A DNA stretch of 64,000 nucleotides from CAZTHM01 sp041946825 (GTDB lineage: Bacteria; Acidobacteriota; Terriglobia; UBA7540): contig JBHGBD010000006.1 in NCBI GenBank assembly GCA_041946825.1, forward strand, positions 92,637 to 156,636. The letters run 5' to 3'. Position 1 is the stretch's first letter. Each line of letters starts with the position of its first letter. The position numbers and the translations under genes are program-made. Shown here one piece after another: positions 17,414 through 26,930 of the stretch. A model generated the notes under the pieces. It saw nothing but the letters and a program-made list of their open reading frames with translations, made no database searches and was not told the origin of the DNA.

Positions 17414-18592
17414 TCAGAGACTCGCCATCAGCGCCGCCAGGAGCGCGGCGCGGCGGGGTAGTTCGCTGACGATAACGTGCTCGTGCGCGGCGTGCGCGCC
17501 ATCGCCGACGCCCCCCAGGCCATCGAGTGTGGGAATTCCCAATGCGGCCGTGAAGTTCCCATCCGAGCCGCCGCCGGTCGAAGCCTCGCTGATCTCCATC
17601 CCCAGCTGCGCACCCAATTCCTTCGCGCGGCGGAACAGTTCCGCCGCCATCGCGCGCTCCATCGGCGGGCGGTTAATTCCGCCGGTGATTTCCAGTCGCG
17701 CTTCGTGGTGAAACGGCCGCAGGCTGCGGATTTTGCGCTCGAGTGGCTCGCTGTCCTTCAGCCGCGGAATCCGAACATCGATGGTGGCAGTGGCGCGCTC
17801 GGGCACAACGTTCGAGCGCGTGCCCCCTTCGATCAGCCCCACGGTGAGCGTCAATCCCTTCCGGGGGCGCGCGAATCTTTCGATTTTCAGAAGCTGCCTG
17901 GCGAGTTCGCTGATGGCGTTCACGCCCGCGCCGGGATTGATGCCGGCATGCGCCGAGCGGCCGTGGACAGTGATGCGGTACGCCCCTCCCCCCTTTCGCG
18001 CCGTCTTGAGCGCGCCGCCCGCCGCGGCGGGCTCCAGCACCAGCACGGCGCGGGCCTTGCGCGCTTCGGCCAGTAATTCGCGGCGGAACGCCACACTCGA
18101 TGTTTCCTCGTCGGAATTGAGAAAGAATCGCACGGGGCTTCGCGGCTCGACGCCGCGCGCGCGCAGCGCACGCACCGCCCAGAGCCCGCAAACGATACCG
18201 GATTTCATGTCAAAGACGCCCGGGCCGTAAGCACGGCCCTTGTGAATGCGGAACGGCATGCGCTTAAGCGTGCCCTCCTCCCAAACCGTGTCGAGGTGGC
18301 CCAGAATCAGAATGGGCTTTGTCCGTCGTCGCCTGCCGCCCCAGAACTCCGCGACCATCCCCGAGCCGGCGGTGCGATGCCGAAGTATCCGCACAGTGCC
18401 GTGTTCCTTTCGAAAGAGCCCCGCAAAGAAAGCCGCCAGGCGGTCAACGCCTGGTTTGGAGGAGGTCGGCGATTCGATCTCGACCGCTGACCGGAGGCAG
18501 CTCAACAATTCATCTCGCGTGGACTGACAGTATTGGAGTAAGGGGCGCGGATCCAATCTATCCTCCCGGGAATCGAATGAACGGATGATCAA
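17414..18592 (-). CDS. M20-family metallopeptidase (carboxypeptidase G2-like)
   Basis: 392 residues. Metal ligands of the M20 co-catalytic site are visible: His99 and Asp101 in 'GHLDTVW', Asp128 in 'GPGVFDMK', the Glu pair in 'NSDEET' (162-163), and the C-terminal 'AAHEH'. The dimerisation-domain motif 'HGRSAHAGINPGAGVNAI' is intact. This arrangement is closest to glutamate carboxypeptidase/CPG2-type enzymes, which hydrolyse amide bonds of small acyl-amino acids. No signal peptide, so probably cytoplasmic. The exact substrate cannot be assigned. Confidence 0.85.
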   Translation of the reverse strand: MIIRSFDSREDRLDPRPLLQYCQSTRDELLSCLRSAVEIESPTSSKPGVDRLAAFFAGLFRKEHGTVRILRHRTAGSGMVAEFWGGRRRRTKPILILGHLDTVWEEGTLKRMPFRIHKGRAYGPGVFDMKSGIVCGLWAVRALRARGVEPRSPVRFFLNSDEETSSVAFRRELLAEARKARAVLVLEPAAAGGALKTARKGGGAYRITVHGRSAHAGINPGAGVNAISELARQLLKIERFARPRKGLTLTVGLIEGGTRSNVVPERATATIDVRIPRLKDSEPLERKIRSLRPFHHEARLEITGGINRPPMERAMAAELFRRAKELGAQLGMEISEASTGGGSDGNFTAALGIPTLDGLGGVGDGAHAAHEHVIVSELPRRAALLAALMASL

Positions 18593-18656
18593 TCCGTCGA
18601 AATGCGAAACCGGCGGTGTCGCAAGAATGCCTTACCGGCTCATTCGGCCGGTTTGA

Positions 18657-18712
18657 CGATCGCCCGATCACGCGATGGCTCGATGAACCGATGGTTTGAT
18701 GCCTCGATAGTT
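18657..18712. repeat. Octanucleotide degenerate tandem repeat
   Basis: Seven units with period 8 and core CGAT: CGATCGCC, CGATCACG, CGATGGCT, CGATGAAC, CGATGGTT, TGATGCCT, CGATAGTT. It lies in the divergent gap between the M20 peptidase and GH57 genes, so it may sit within their promoter region. Confidence 0.75.
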
Positions 18713-18807
18713 TTTGCTGACAACGCCGGGCGCTTCATTCTATCCTAGACCGTTCACAGGCTCTCAAAAAGAACCCGCGCCTTGGGTTTCTGACAAGGAA
18801 TGATCCC

Positions 18808-20985
18808 TTGAGCAAAGTCTCGTTCGCCCTCCTTGTGCACTCGCACCAGCCGGTTGGGAATTTCGACCACGTCATCGAAGAGGCCTACAAGAAGGCCTAT
18901 CTGCCATTCCTCCAGGCGCTCGCCACGCATCCGCGCGTGCGGCTCAGCCTGCACTATTCGGGGATTCTCCTCGAGTGGCTGGAGCGCCATCACGCGGAGT
19001 TCTTCGCGCAGCTCAAGGGGCTCTGTTCCCGCGGCCAGGTCGAGCTGGTGGGTGGCGGCTACTACGAACCGATTCTGCCGATGATTCCCGACCGTGACAA
19101 GCACGCGCAGATTTCCAAGATGTCGGAGTACATTCACTCGCACTTTGGGGTGGCGCCGAAGGGCGCGTGGGTGGCGGAACGCGTGTGGGAGCCCAGCCTG
19201 GCACGCCCGCTCGCCAAAGCCGGCGTCGAGTACGTTATGCTCGATGACACGCATTTTCTGGCCGCGGGGCTCGAGCCCGTCGAGCTGTACGACACGTACA
19301 TCACCGAAGAGGGCGGGTATCCGCTGCGGCTGATCCCCAGCCTGAAGCCGCTCCGATACACCATCCCTTTTCAGGAGCCGGAAGAGACGCTGCGCGTCCT
19401 GCGCCAGGGTGTCGATCTTCCATCGGCGCTGTTTGCCATGGGCGACGACTGCGAGAAGTTCGGCGTGTGGCCGGGTACGTATGTGCACTGTTACACCAAT
19501 GGATGGCTGGAACGCTTCCTCACTTCGGTGGAATTGGCGAGTTCGTGGCTGGAGACGACCACCCTCTCCGACTACCTCTCCGCGCACGCGCCGCGCGCGC
19601 GCCTTTATTTGCCCACCGCCTCCTACCCCGAAATGATGGAGTGGGCGCTGCCGACACCGGCGTCGCGCGAGTTCAAGGCCTGCGTCGAGGAAACCGAGCG
19701 CTCGCCTGGCGGCACGCGTCTGATGCGCTTCATGCGCGGGGGACTCTGGCGGAACTTCCTGAGCAAATACGCCGAATCGAACCAGCTCCAGAAACTGATG
19801 ATGACCGTCAGCCGTCGACTCGATGCGCTGCGACGCGCCGAAATCGGCGCCGACCAGGGGGTTCTGCTCGCCGAAGCCCAGACTCTCCTCCTCGCGTCGC
19901 AGTGCAACGACGCGTACTGGCACGGGGTTTTCGGCGGGCTTTATGCTCCGCACCTGCGCAGCGCCTTGCTGCGGAGTCTCATCAAAGCCGAAGGCCTGCT
20001 CGATCGGCTGGAAAGCGGGCCGGGAGGCGGGCGAATCCAAGTCCACACCTCTGACTTCGACGTGGACGGTCATCCGGAAATCGTTTTTGAAAACGCGACG
20101 TTCGGAATGATCGCGCGTCCGCACGACGGCGGCACTGTCTCGAGTTTGCGCCTCAAAGCCTCCGATGCCGAGCTGATAAATTCCCTGATGCGACGCCCTG
20201 AGCCTTATCATGAACTGGTTCGCCACGAAGTGGCCACGCACGAGGCGCCGCGCGAAGGCCCGGCCTCGATTCACGACCAGGTCTGGACCAAGGAATCCAA
20301 CCTCGCGGACTTGCTGCGCTATGACCGTTACGCGCGGCACGCGTTCCGCACGCTGGTTTTTCCCGCTTCCAAACGCTGGGAGGATTTTGATTATTTGCGT
20401 CTGGACGAAAACGGCGACTTGGCGGGCGGCGCCTGGCAGGTTGTGGACTCCGCGCGGCGCGCCGGCACGCTGCAGCTTCAGAACGTAGCGCGCCACCGCG
20501 TTGGCAGCGAAGACGTTGTGCTGCGTGGGACCAAAACCCTCAAAATGCGCACCGACGGCGCGGCCTGGCGCATCGAGTGCCTCTCTTCGCTTTCGATGGA
20601 CCGCGTCCGCCCTGCGCCCTTGGCGCTCGGAATCGAGTTGGTATTCAACCTCCTCGCGCCCGACGCGCCCGACCGTTACTTCCTGGCCCACGGAGTGCGA
20701 CGCCCGCTCGAATTCCGGGGCGAGATCAACGCCCCCCGGCTGGTCCTCGTGGACGAGTGGCAGCGCGTCAGGATTTCGCTCGACGCCGATCCGCCTGTGC
20801 GCTGGTGGATTGCGCCGGTCGAAACGATCTCGCAATCCGAGACCGGCTTCGAGCGCGTGTATCAGGGCTCGGCCATCCTCGCCGTCTGGAAGATCGAGCC
20901 GCCGTCGTGGCGGGACATCTCCTCGACCCTGCGCGTCGAGGTCAGCACCCTCAGCCCCGAACCTGCCGGCGACGACGAAAGTTGA
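18808..20985 (+). CDS. GH57 4-alpha-glucanotransferase/alpha-amylase
   Basis: 725 residues. The N-terminal GH57 (beta/alpha)7 barrel shows 'HSHQPVGNF' (residues 11-19), the nucleophile Glu124 in 'WVAERVWEP', and the acid/base Asp of 'MGDDCEKFG' (213-214). These positions match the characterised Thermococcus litoralis enzyme (E123, D214). The remaining ~400 residues correspond to the DUF1925/DUF1926 regions of that subfamily. It disproportionates or hydrolyses alpha-1,4-glucans in the cytoplasm, for example in glycogen metabolism. The proposed start is a TTG at 18808; start choice is moderately certain. Confidence 0.9.
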   Translation: MSKVSFALLVHSHQPVGNFDHVIEEAYKKAYLPFLQALATHPRVRLSLHYSGILLEWLERHHAEFFAQLKGLCSRGQVELVGGGYYEPILPMIPDRDKHAQISKMSEYIHSHFGVAPKGAWVAERVWEPSLARPLAKAGVEYVMLDDTHFLAAGLEPVELYDTYITEEGGYPLRLIPSLKPLRYTIPFQEPEETLRVLRQGVDLPSALFAMGDDCEKFGVWPGTYVHCYTNGWLERFLTSVELASSWLETTTLSDYLSAHAPRARLYLPTASYPEMMEWALPTPASREFKACVEETERSPGGTRLMRFMRGGLWRNFLSKYAESNQLQKLMMTVSRRLDALRRAEIGADQGVLLAEAQTLLLASQCNDAYWHGVFGGLYAPHLRSALLRSLIKAEGLLDRLESGPGGGRIQVHTSDFDVDGHPEIVFENATFGMIARPHDGGTVSSLRLKASDAELINSLMRRPEPYHELVRHEVATHEAPREGPASIHDQVWTKESNLADLLRYDRYARHAFRTLVFPASKRWEDFDYLRLDENGDLAGGAWQVVDSARRAGTLQLQNVARHRVGSEDVVLRGTKTLKMRTDGAAWRIECLSSLSMDRVRPAPLALGIELVFNLLAPDAPDRYFLAHGVRRPLEFRGEINAPRLVLVDEWQRVRISLDADPPVRWWIAPVETISQSETGFERVYQGSAILAVWKIEPPSWRDISSTLRVEVSTLSPEPAGDDES

Positions 20986-20986
20986 A

Positions 20987-21013
20987 CGGCGGCGCCGGCT
21001 TGAATTGCCGCCG
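20987..21013. terminator. Candidate hairpin after the GH57 gene
   Basis: CGGCGGC (20987-20993) pairs with GCCGCCG (21007-21013) immediately after the stop codon. No T-run follows, so it could also be read through into the Trm112-like gene. Confidence 0.35.
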
Positions 21014-21057
21014 CGCGTCTGCTAGATTGCGGTCACGAATTGATTGGGAGTGTGTTC

Positions 21058-21231
21058 ATGGCCATCAGCCCGGAACTGCTTGAAATTCTTGTTTGCCCGG
21101 CGTGCAAGGCGCCCGTCAAACTCACCGCCGACAATCAGGGCCTCAAGTGTCAGCAATGCCGGCGCGTCTATCCCATCAAAGACGACATCCCCGTCATGCT
21201 GATCGATGAAGCCAAGATTGAGGCGGAGTAG
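21058..21231 (+). CDS. Trm112/YcaR-like zinc-ribbon protein
   Basis: 57 residues from the ATG at 21058 (GGGAG upstream). 'LLEILVCPACKAPVKL' and 'LKCQQCRRVYPIKDDIPVML' are the hallmark of the Trm112p/UPF0434 family, with four zinc-binding cysteines. In bacteria these small proteins lie beside lipid A or cell-envelope genes, and in eukaryotes and archaea they activate methyltransferases. Five bases separate the stop from the glycosyltransferase GTG, so they are co-transcribed. Confidence 0.9.
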   Translation: MAISPELLEILVCPACKAPVKLTADNQGLKCQQCRRVYPIKDDIPVMLIDEAKIEAE

Positions 21232-21236
21232 CGCCG

Positions 21237-22340
21237 GTGCCCCGGCAACAATCGGCAGGCTCGATCCTTCCATCGCTGCCCCCCGGCGCGCGAATCCTCC
21301 TGATTCGCCTTCGCTCCATCGGCGATATCGTTCTGCTCACGCCCGCCCTTCGGCTCCTGAAAGAGTGGCGGCCGGATCTACACGTTTCCGTCGTCGTGGA
21401 GAGCCGATTCCGCGAGCTGCTCGAAAACAATCCGGACGTAAATGAAATTCTCGATCCGGGCGCCGGATCGGGCTGGAGCAGGCTGGCGTCAAAAGCGCGC
21501 GCCATCCGAGAAATTCGCCGACGGAAATTTGCGCTTTGTGTCAATCTCCACGGCGGGCCGACCAGCTCTCTGCTTACGTCCTGGTCCGGCGCGCGCTGGA
21601 AGGCGGGGTTCGAGCATTTCCGCCGGCGCGGCGTCTATCAGGTATTGATTCCCGACGCCCGCACGATTCTCAACAAGCCGACCATTCACACCGCCGAGCA
21701 TCAGGCCTCGGCGCTCTTCCATCTCGGCCTGCCACGAAAAGAGATTCCCGGCGCGCGGTTGTTCGTGGGTCCGAATGAAGAGTCGGCGTGGAAAGAAAGG
21801 CGGGTTTCAATCGGCCTGCCGACGGAAGGCGAGTACGCCGTGCTTCATCCCACGGCCCTCTATTTCACCAAGCAGTGGGCGCCGGAGAATTTCGCCAGGC
21901 TTGGCCAATACCTCGAACACGACATCGGCCTTCCAGTGATATATTCTTGCGGCCCCGGAGAGGCGGCAGCGCTCGACGCGGTGGAGAAGGCTTCGGGGGG
22001 GTCGGTAAGGCGGGTGGAAGGAGCCAGCCTGAATCTGTTTGCCGCCGCGTTGGCGGCTGCCCGCATCTTCATCGGCAATGACAGCGGGCCCGCGCACATG
22101 GCCGCCGCGCTGGGACGGCCCGGCGTCGTTATTTTCGGGTCGTCGAGCTCCACCATCTGGGGGCCGTGGCCGCTGGGAGGCGGATGGGAGACCGTGCAGA
22201 ACGATTACGAATGCAATCCCTGCCCGGGCGACCGGTGCTACCGCTTCGAGCGCCCGGAATGTATCCTCTCGGTGTCGTACGATCAGGTACGCGCGGCGGT
22301 TGACAGGGTTCTGGCGCGAGCACTGCCGACACCACGCTGA
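21237..22340 (+). CDS. GT9-family lipopolysaccharide heptosyltransferase
   Basis: 367 residues. 'ILLIRLRSIGDIVLLTPALRLLKEWRPD' at the N-terminus and 'FIGNDSGPAHMAAALGRPGVVIFG' in the C-terminal half are typical of ADP-heptose:LPS heptosyltransferases (WaaC/WaaF/RfaF group). Between them lie the acceptor-domain strands and 'VLHPTALYFTKQWAPENFARL'. It would add heptose to the lipopolysaccharide inner core on the inner face of the cytoplasmic membrane. The GTG start follows the zinc-ribbon gene by five bases, and the heptose kinase follows 12 bases after the stop, supporting the role. Confidence 0.88.
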   Translation: MPRQQSAGSILPSLPPGARILLIRLRSIGDIVLLTPALRLLKEWRPDLHVSVVVESRFRELLENNPDVNEILDPGAGSGWSRLASKARAIREIRRRKFALCVNLHGGPTSSLLTSWSGARWKAGFEHFRRRGVYQVLIPDARTILNKPTIHTAEHQASALFHLGLPRKEIPGARLFVGPNEESAWKERRVSIGLPTEGEYAVLHPTALYFTKQWAPENFARLGQYLEHDIGLPVIYSCGPGEAAALDAVEKASGGSVRRVEGASLNLFAAALAAARIFIGNDSGPAHMAAALGRPGVVIFGSSSSTIWGPWPLGGGWETVQNDYECNPCPGDRCYRFERPECILSVSYDQVRAAVDRVLARALPTPR

Positions 22341-22351
22341 AGGGACTTCGA

Positions 22352-23386
22352 ATGGCTACCGAGCAGGCCCGGCTGACGCGCCTCGTCCGCGCTTTCCGCG
22401 GACGGACCATCGGCGTGCTGGGCGACTACATGCTGGATGAGTTGCTGCGCGGCGAGGCCACGCGCATTTCACCGGAAGCGCCGGTGCCCGTCGTGCTCAT
22501 CCACGACCGCCAAGCTGCCGAGGGATTCTTTCCGGGAGGTGCCGGGAACGTCGCGGCCAACATCGCCGCGCTGGGCGGGCGGCCGATCCCGTTCGGCGTC
22601 ACCGGCCACGACGAAAGCGGCGAGCGATTGCGCGAGCTCTTTCGCCGGAGAGGAATCACCTGCGAAACGCTGGTCAAGGAAACGGGGCGCGTGACTCCGC
22701 GCAAAGTGCGCATCGTCGCCCACCAGCATCAGTTGTTGCGTCTGGATTTCGAGAAGTCGTCGGAGATTTCCGCCCGAACCGCCAATCGGCTGGCGCGCAA
22801 CTGCGCGCGCTGGCTGGGCCGGCTCAGTGCGCTGGTCATCTCCGACTACCGCAAAGGAACGGTGTCAACCGATTTGTGCCGCCAGGTCGTCAGCGCGGCG
22901 CGCCAGCGGCGGGTTCCGGTGTTCGTCGACCCCAAACCCGAGCGCCAGGAAATCTGCCGGAACGCCACGATCGTCACTCCCAACCTGCATGAGGCGGAGT
23001 TGATGGCGGGAGCGTCGCTTCGCTCGCCGAGTCAATTGGAGGCCGGCGGCCGGCGGTTGTTGGCCGAGCTGAATTGCTCGTACCTCCTCATCACCCGCGG
23101 CGCCGAAGGGATGACGCTCTTCGAGCTGGATGGCAAGACTCACACCATCCCCAGCACGCCGCGGCCCGTCTACGACGTGACGGGCGCCGGCGACACGGTG
23201 ATCGCGGTGCTGGCGCTTGCTTACAGCGCGGGGGCGAGTATGTTGGAAGCCGCGAAGCTTGCCAACCGCGCCGCAAGCCGGGTGGTGCTGAAGTTTGGAA
23301 CGGCGGAGGTCGCGCCGGGAGAATTGGTGGAGGCGGTGAAGGGCAATTCGCAGATTGTTGGTCGAGGGTTGAGGGTTAAGAGTTAA
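22352..23386 (+). CDS. hldA: D-beta-D-heptose 7-phosphate kinase (HldE domain I/RfaE1)
   Basis: 344 residues of the PfkB ribokinase fold. 'FPGGAGNVAANIAALGG' is the N-terminal signature; 'VYDVTGAGDTVIAVLALA' near the C-terminus provides the anion hole and catalytic Asp. 'VLGDYMLDELLRGEATRISPEAPVPVV' is specific for heptose kinases of the HldE/RfaE type. It phosphorylates D-glycero-D-manno-heptose 7-phosphate for ADP-heptose synthesis. The cytidylyl/adenylyltransferase domain of bifunctional HldE is absent and must be encoded elsewhere. The last codons and the stop lie inside a heptad repeat tract. Confidence 0.88.
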   Translation: MATEQARLTRLVRAFRGRTIGVLGDYMLDELLRGEATRISPEAPVPVVLIHDRQAAEGFFPGGAGNVAANIAALGGRPIPFGVTGHDESGERLRELFRRRGITCETLVKETGRVTPRKVRIVAHQHQLLRLDFEKSSEISARTANRLARNCARWLGRLSALVISDYRKGTVSTDLCRQVVSAARQRRVPVFVDPKPERQEICRNATIVTPNLHEAELMAGASLRSPSQLEAGGRRLLAELNCSYLLITRGAEGMTLFELDGKTHTIPSTPRPVYDVTGAGDTVIAVLALAYSAGASMLEAAKLANRAASRVVLKFGTAEVAPGELVEAVKGNSQIVGRGLRVKS

Positions 23387-23391
23387 GGGTC
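23364..23391. repeat. Heptad repeat tract overlapping the heptose-kinase 3' end
   Basis: Units GAGGGTT, GAGGGTT, AAGAGTT, AAGGGTC at exact 7-nt spacing. It encodes the last residues of the kinase, contains its stop codon, and ends three bases before the next ATG. Confidence 0.75.
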
Positions 23392-23393
23392 GT

Positions 23394-25298
23394 ATGAGGA
23401 TCCGCTTTAACCGAAAAGTCGGTTTTCCTCTCCTTTGTGCCGCCGCGGTGGTCGGGAGCATTGCCCTCCCGCCGGCGCTCCGCCGCGCGCAGACTGTAAC
23501 GAGCGAGCCGCGCTACGGCATCGTCGTCGCGAAGAACGTGATGGTCACCATGCGCGACGGCGTGCGGCTGGCGACCGACGTCTATCGCCCGGCGATTAAC
23601 GGCATACCGGCTCCCGGGAAATTCCCCGCCATCCTGGAGCGCACACCCTACGACAAGAGCGGCATTGAAGGCTGGGCGCGGTATTTCGTCGCGCGCGGTT
23701 ATGTAGCGGTGGGCCAGGACGTGCGTGGGCGCTACGCCTCGGAGGGCGCCTGGCGCCCTCACCGCGACGACGTGAACGACGGCTACGACACCGCCAGATG
23801 GATTGGCGAGCAGGAGTGGTGCGACGGCAATCTCGGCACGGTCGGGACGTCCTACCCCGGCGGCACGCAGCACGCGCTTGCGATCTCCAACCCGCCGTAC
23901 CTGAAGACGATGATTCCCGTCGATGCCATGTCGGATTACGGCCGCTACGGAATCCGGCACAACGGCGCCTTCGAGCTGCGTTGGATGAATTGGATTTTCA
24001 ACATCGGGGGGTCGGACGGCAGCCGCGAGTCGCGCGACCCGGCGGCGCGCAGCGAACTTCTTAAGCTCGGAGCGGAGGTCCGCGAATACGCCAGGGGCCT
24101 TCCGTTGCGGCGCGGGATGACGCCTCTTCGCTTGATCCCGGATTATGAAGCCTGGCTGGTGGAGGCGATGAGCCACGGCGATTACGACGAGTTCTGGAAG
24201 AATATGGGCGCGAGCGTCGTCGATCACGTCGCCGAGTACAAAGACATCCCCGTATATCTTGTGGGGGGCTGGTACGATTCGTGGGGGTCTCAAACCGCGA
24301 ACCTGAATTATGTCGAGCTCGCCAAGGCCAAGAAGGGCCCGATTCGATTAATCATGGGCCCGTGGACGCACGGTGGGCAACAACAGAGTTTTTCCGGCGA
24401 GGCGGAGTTCGGGCCGGAGGCGGCACTGGACTTCAACGCCTTCCGCCTGCGCTGGTTCGACCGCTGGCTGAAAGGAATCGAAAACGGCGTGGACCGCGAC
24501 GCGCCGGTCAGCATTTTCGTAATGGGCGGCGGCGACGCGCACAAAACGCCGGAGGGGCGAATTTTCGTGGGCGGGCATTGGCGCGACGAGCGCGAGTGGC
24601 CGCTGGCGCGCGCCCGGGTTACACCCTTTTACCTTCACGCCGACGGCAGCCTCAGCGATACGAAACCCACGGAAGCCACTGCCTCCACTCGCTACCTCTT
24701 TGATCCACGACATCCTGTGCCCACGTTGGGCGGCAACGTTTCTTCGGAAGGCAATCTGATGTTTCGTGGCGCCGCCGACCAGCGCTGTCGCGCCGACTGG
24801 TGGAGTTGTGAAGACTCGCGCCCACTCTCGGCGCGCAACGACGTCGTGGTATTCCAGACACCGCCCCTCGCGCGGGACGTCGAGGTGACCGGCCGGCTGA
24901 TCGTGAAGCTTTGGGCTTCATCGAACGCGCCGGACACCGACTTCACCGCCAAACTGATTGACGTCTATCCGCCCAGCGCCGGCTTCCCCGCCGGCGTGGA
25001 CCTCAACGTGGGTGACAGCATCGTCCGCGCGCGCTACAGGAACTCGCTCGAGAAACCGGAACTGATGAAGCCCGGCGAAACCTGCTCCTTCACCATCGAG
25101 ATGTACCCCACCTCGCTGCTTTTCCAGCGCGGGCACCGCATCCGGCTCGACATCTCGAGCAGCAACTTCCCGCGCTTCGACGTCAACCCCAACACGGGGG
25201 AGCCGCTCAACAATAACCGGCGCTGGGCGATCGCGGAAAACACCATCTACCACGACGCCGCGCATCCGTCCCACATCCTGCTGCCGATTATTCCCTGA
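23394..25298 (+). CDS. CocE/NonD-type S15 hydrolase, exported
   Basis: 634 residues with a signal peptide (about 1-32). The alpha/beta-hydrolase part has 'VTMRDGVRLATDVYRP', the nucleophile Ser153 in 'GTSYPGG', and the histidine in 'GPWTHGG'; the C-terminal jelly-roll typical of X-Pro dipeptidyl-peptidase/CocE enzymes ends 'NPNTGEP...'. Members hydrolyse acyl esters, beta-lactam side chains or glutaryl amides. Predicted periplasmic. Starts eight bases after the kinase stop, through the heptad tract. Confidence 0.88.
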   Translation: MRIRFNRKVGFPLLCAAAVVGSIALPPALRRAQTVTSEPRYGIVVAKNVMVTMRDGVRLATDVYRPAINGIPAPGKFPAILERTPYDKSGIEGWARYFVARGYVAVGQDVRGRYASEGAWRPHRDDVNDGYDTARWIGEQEWCDGNLGTVGTSYPGGTQHALAISNPPYLKTMIPVDAMSDYGRYGIRHNGAFELRWMNWIFNIGGSDGSRESRDPAARSELLKLGAEVREYARGLPLRRGMTPLRLIPDYEAWLVEAMSHGDYDEFWKNMGASVVDHVAEYKDIPVYLVGGWYDSWGSQTANLNYVELAKAKKGPIRLIMGPWTHGGQQQSFSGEAEFGPEAALDFNAFRLRWFDRWLKGIENGVDRDAPVSIFVMGGGDAHKTPEGRIFVGGHWRDEREWPLARARVTPFYLHADGSLSDTKPTEATASTRYLFDPRHPVPTLGGNVSSEGNLMFRGAADQRCRADWWSCEDSRPLSARNDVVVFQTPPLARDVEVTGRLIVKLWASSNAPDTDFTAKLIDVYPPSAGFPAGVDLNVGDSIVRARYRNSLEKPELMKPGETCSFTIEMYPTSLLFQRGHRIRLDISSSNFPRFDVNPNTGEPLNNNRRWAIAENTIYHDAAHPSHILLPIIP

Positions 25299-25319
25299 AT
25301 TCGCGCGGTAATGCTCCCG

Positions 25320-25724
25320 TTAGAAAAACGAATAGGCGAGACCCTTGGTATCGCGGTCGACGAGAAGATCGAGAGGCGGGTTCACATTATTGATGCGCAC
25401 GGTGACGATCACCGTGTTCGAACCTTTGGAGCGGGATTCGAGTATTTCGAACCCGCGGATCTTTCCGTAATCGCCCTGTTCGCCCCAATCGTGCAGAAAA
25501 TCCGCATAGGTGTATGACGGGCTGGGCTGCCAGAGGCGGTAAGCCTCCGGGTAGTTCCCCTCGTGAAGCGTGGTGAGGAAACGGTCCACCGCCCGCTCTT
25601 CGGAATAGTTTCGGAATCGCACAAAGAGCACGGCGCTCACGCCCAGGATGCCGACGATGAGCACGGGCAGATACTTCCGCAGCAGGCTGGGGGGCTTGGG
25701 GACTTGGGCATCAAGCAGCGTCAT
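25320..25724 (-). CDS. Single-pass membrane protein of unknown function
   Basis: 134 residues: an N-terminal hydrophobic anchor (about 18-36, 'YLPVLIVGILGVSAVLFV') and an extracytoplasmic domain with 'FLTTLHEGNYPEAYRLWQPSPSYTYADFLHDWGEQGDYGKI', then beta-strands ending 'LVDRDTKGLAYSFF'. The layout resembles NTF2/DUF4864-type domains but I cannot assign a family. Convergent with the S15 hydrolase and just downstream of the ABC permease gene, possibly in the same transcript. Confidence 0.65.
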   Translation of the reverse strand: MTLLDAQVPKPPSLLRKYLPVLIVGILGVSAVLFVRFRNYSEERAVDRFLTTLHEGNYPEAYRLWQPSPSYTYADFLHDWGEQGDYGKIRGFEILESRSKGSNTVIVTVRINNVNPPLDLLVDRDTKGLAYSFF

Positions 25725-25808
25725 GGTTGTTTACGCCGGGATTCCCGCGCGCGATTCCTCCTCGGTGATCCCGATCCATCAACAGCCTATCACGCGCGCG
25801 CGCCGTCT

Positions 25809-26921
25809 TCAAAGCGTTCGCCGGAAGAGTGCCGTGGCCAGAAGCATCGCAAACACCGTGAAGACCCACAGGAACACCAGATCGCCCATGATGGCCATCA
25901 GCGATGTGTTCTTCAGCAGCAGATTCTTGAAGGCGTGCACGGCGTAGGTGAATGGATCGGCCGTGGCGATGGCCTTCATCCACGCCGGGAAACCATTGGT
26001 GGGATAGACCGCGCCGCTGGGGAAAAACAGCAGGGTGTTCAGGACGCCGAAGATGGCCCGCGGAATCAGAGGGTCGCTCACCCTCACCATGAGCAAAAAC
26101 ATCATACTGATCAGGGCCAGGGCCGTCGTCGCGATGACAACCAGCAGCTTTGCCAATCGCAGCGGATCGAGGGGATTGGGAATCCCCGCGATGATCGCCC
26201 CCAGGGTCGTCAGGACAAGCCCCGCCAGGAAGGCCTTCACCGTCCCGGAGAGGTTAAACCCGACGATCAATTCGAACTTGCTGATGGGCGTCACCAGATA
26301 TCCCTCATGCAGCCCTCGCGCCTTGTCATCGATGTAGATAATACCTCCCCCGATCATTGCCGATACGAAGATTGCCAGAACGATGGATCCCGGGAGAAGG
26401 AACTGGATGTAGGGGACGTAGGGATAGAGTTCGACGACGGAGAGGGTCACCCCGGAGGGGACTCGCGGTTCGCCATCCCCCTGGTTGTAGGCGGCGAGCA
26501 GTTCGGTAAAGGCGCCCTGGAGCGCGCCGACTGAGAAATTGTCGGTGTTGTCTTCGATCAGCGCCACCTGCGGCGCCGTCCTTTCCAGCACGCGGCGCGA
26601 AAACTCCGGAGGGATATTGAGGATCGCGTTGATCTTGCCGCTGCGCAGATCCTGGAGCGCCTGCCGGGGATCAACGTAATCGACCGTGTCAAAGGTCAGG
26701 GCGTTGGCGGCGACCGCTCCGAACATTTCGCGGAGCTTGACCGTTTCGAGCGCGTGGTCCTGGTCCACGACTCCCACGCGCAGGTGCTTGATCTTCCCGC
26801 CGAAGGCGTATCCCAGCACGACCAGTTGCACGAGCGGGAAGAACATCGAGACGAGGATCAGCGCGGGGCTGCGCATGAACCTGCGCATGTCACGTTCGAT
26901 AATGGCCAGAATCCGGTTCAT
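25809..26921 (-). CDS. ABC-2 type transporter permease
   Basis: 370 residues with one N-terminal transmembrane helix (about 20-40), a large periplasmic domain ('VGVVDQDHALETVKLREMF...ALIEDNTD'), and five C-terminal helices, the topology of the YhhJ/YbhS/YbhR/DrrB group. 'LVTPISKFELIVGF' is the conserved coupling segment. It forms the channel of an exporter with the ATPase encoded just upstream. Last gene of the tetR-hlyD-ATPase-permease operon; only one permease gene is present, so it probably homodimerises. Confidence 0.9.
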   Translation of the reverse strand: MNRILAIIERDMRRFMRSPALILVSMFFPLVQLVVLGYAFGGKIKHLRVGVVDQDHALETVKLREMFGAVAANALTFDTVDYVDPRQALQDLRSGKINAILNIPPEFSRRVLERTAPQVALIEDNTDNFSVGALQGAFTELLAAYNQGDGEPRVPSGVTLSVVELYPYVPYIQFLLPGSIVLAIFVSAMIGGGIIYIDDKARGLHEGYLVTPISKFELIVGFNLSGTVKAFLAGLVLTTLGAIIAGIPNPLDPLRLAKLLVVIATTALALISMMFLLMVRVSDPLIPRAIFGVLNTLLFFPSGAVYPTNGFPAWMKAIATADPFTYAVHAFKNLLLKNTSLMAIMGDLVFLWVFTVFAMLLATALFRRTL

Positions 26922-26930
26922 GTCGCGCGG

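Noticed and set aside
18754..20835. 693-codon minus-strand frame opposite the GH57 gene
   Set aside because: The GH57 catalytic residues lie on the plus strand; the antisense frame has no signal or domain.
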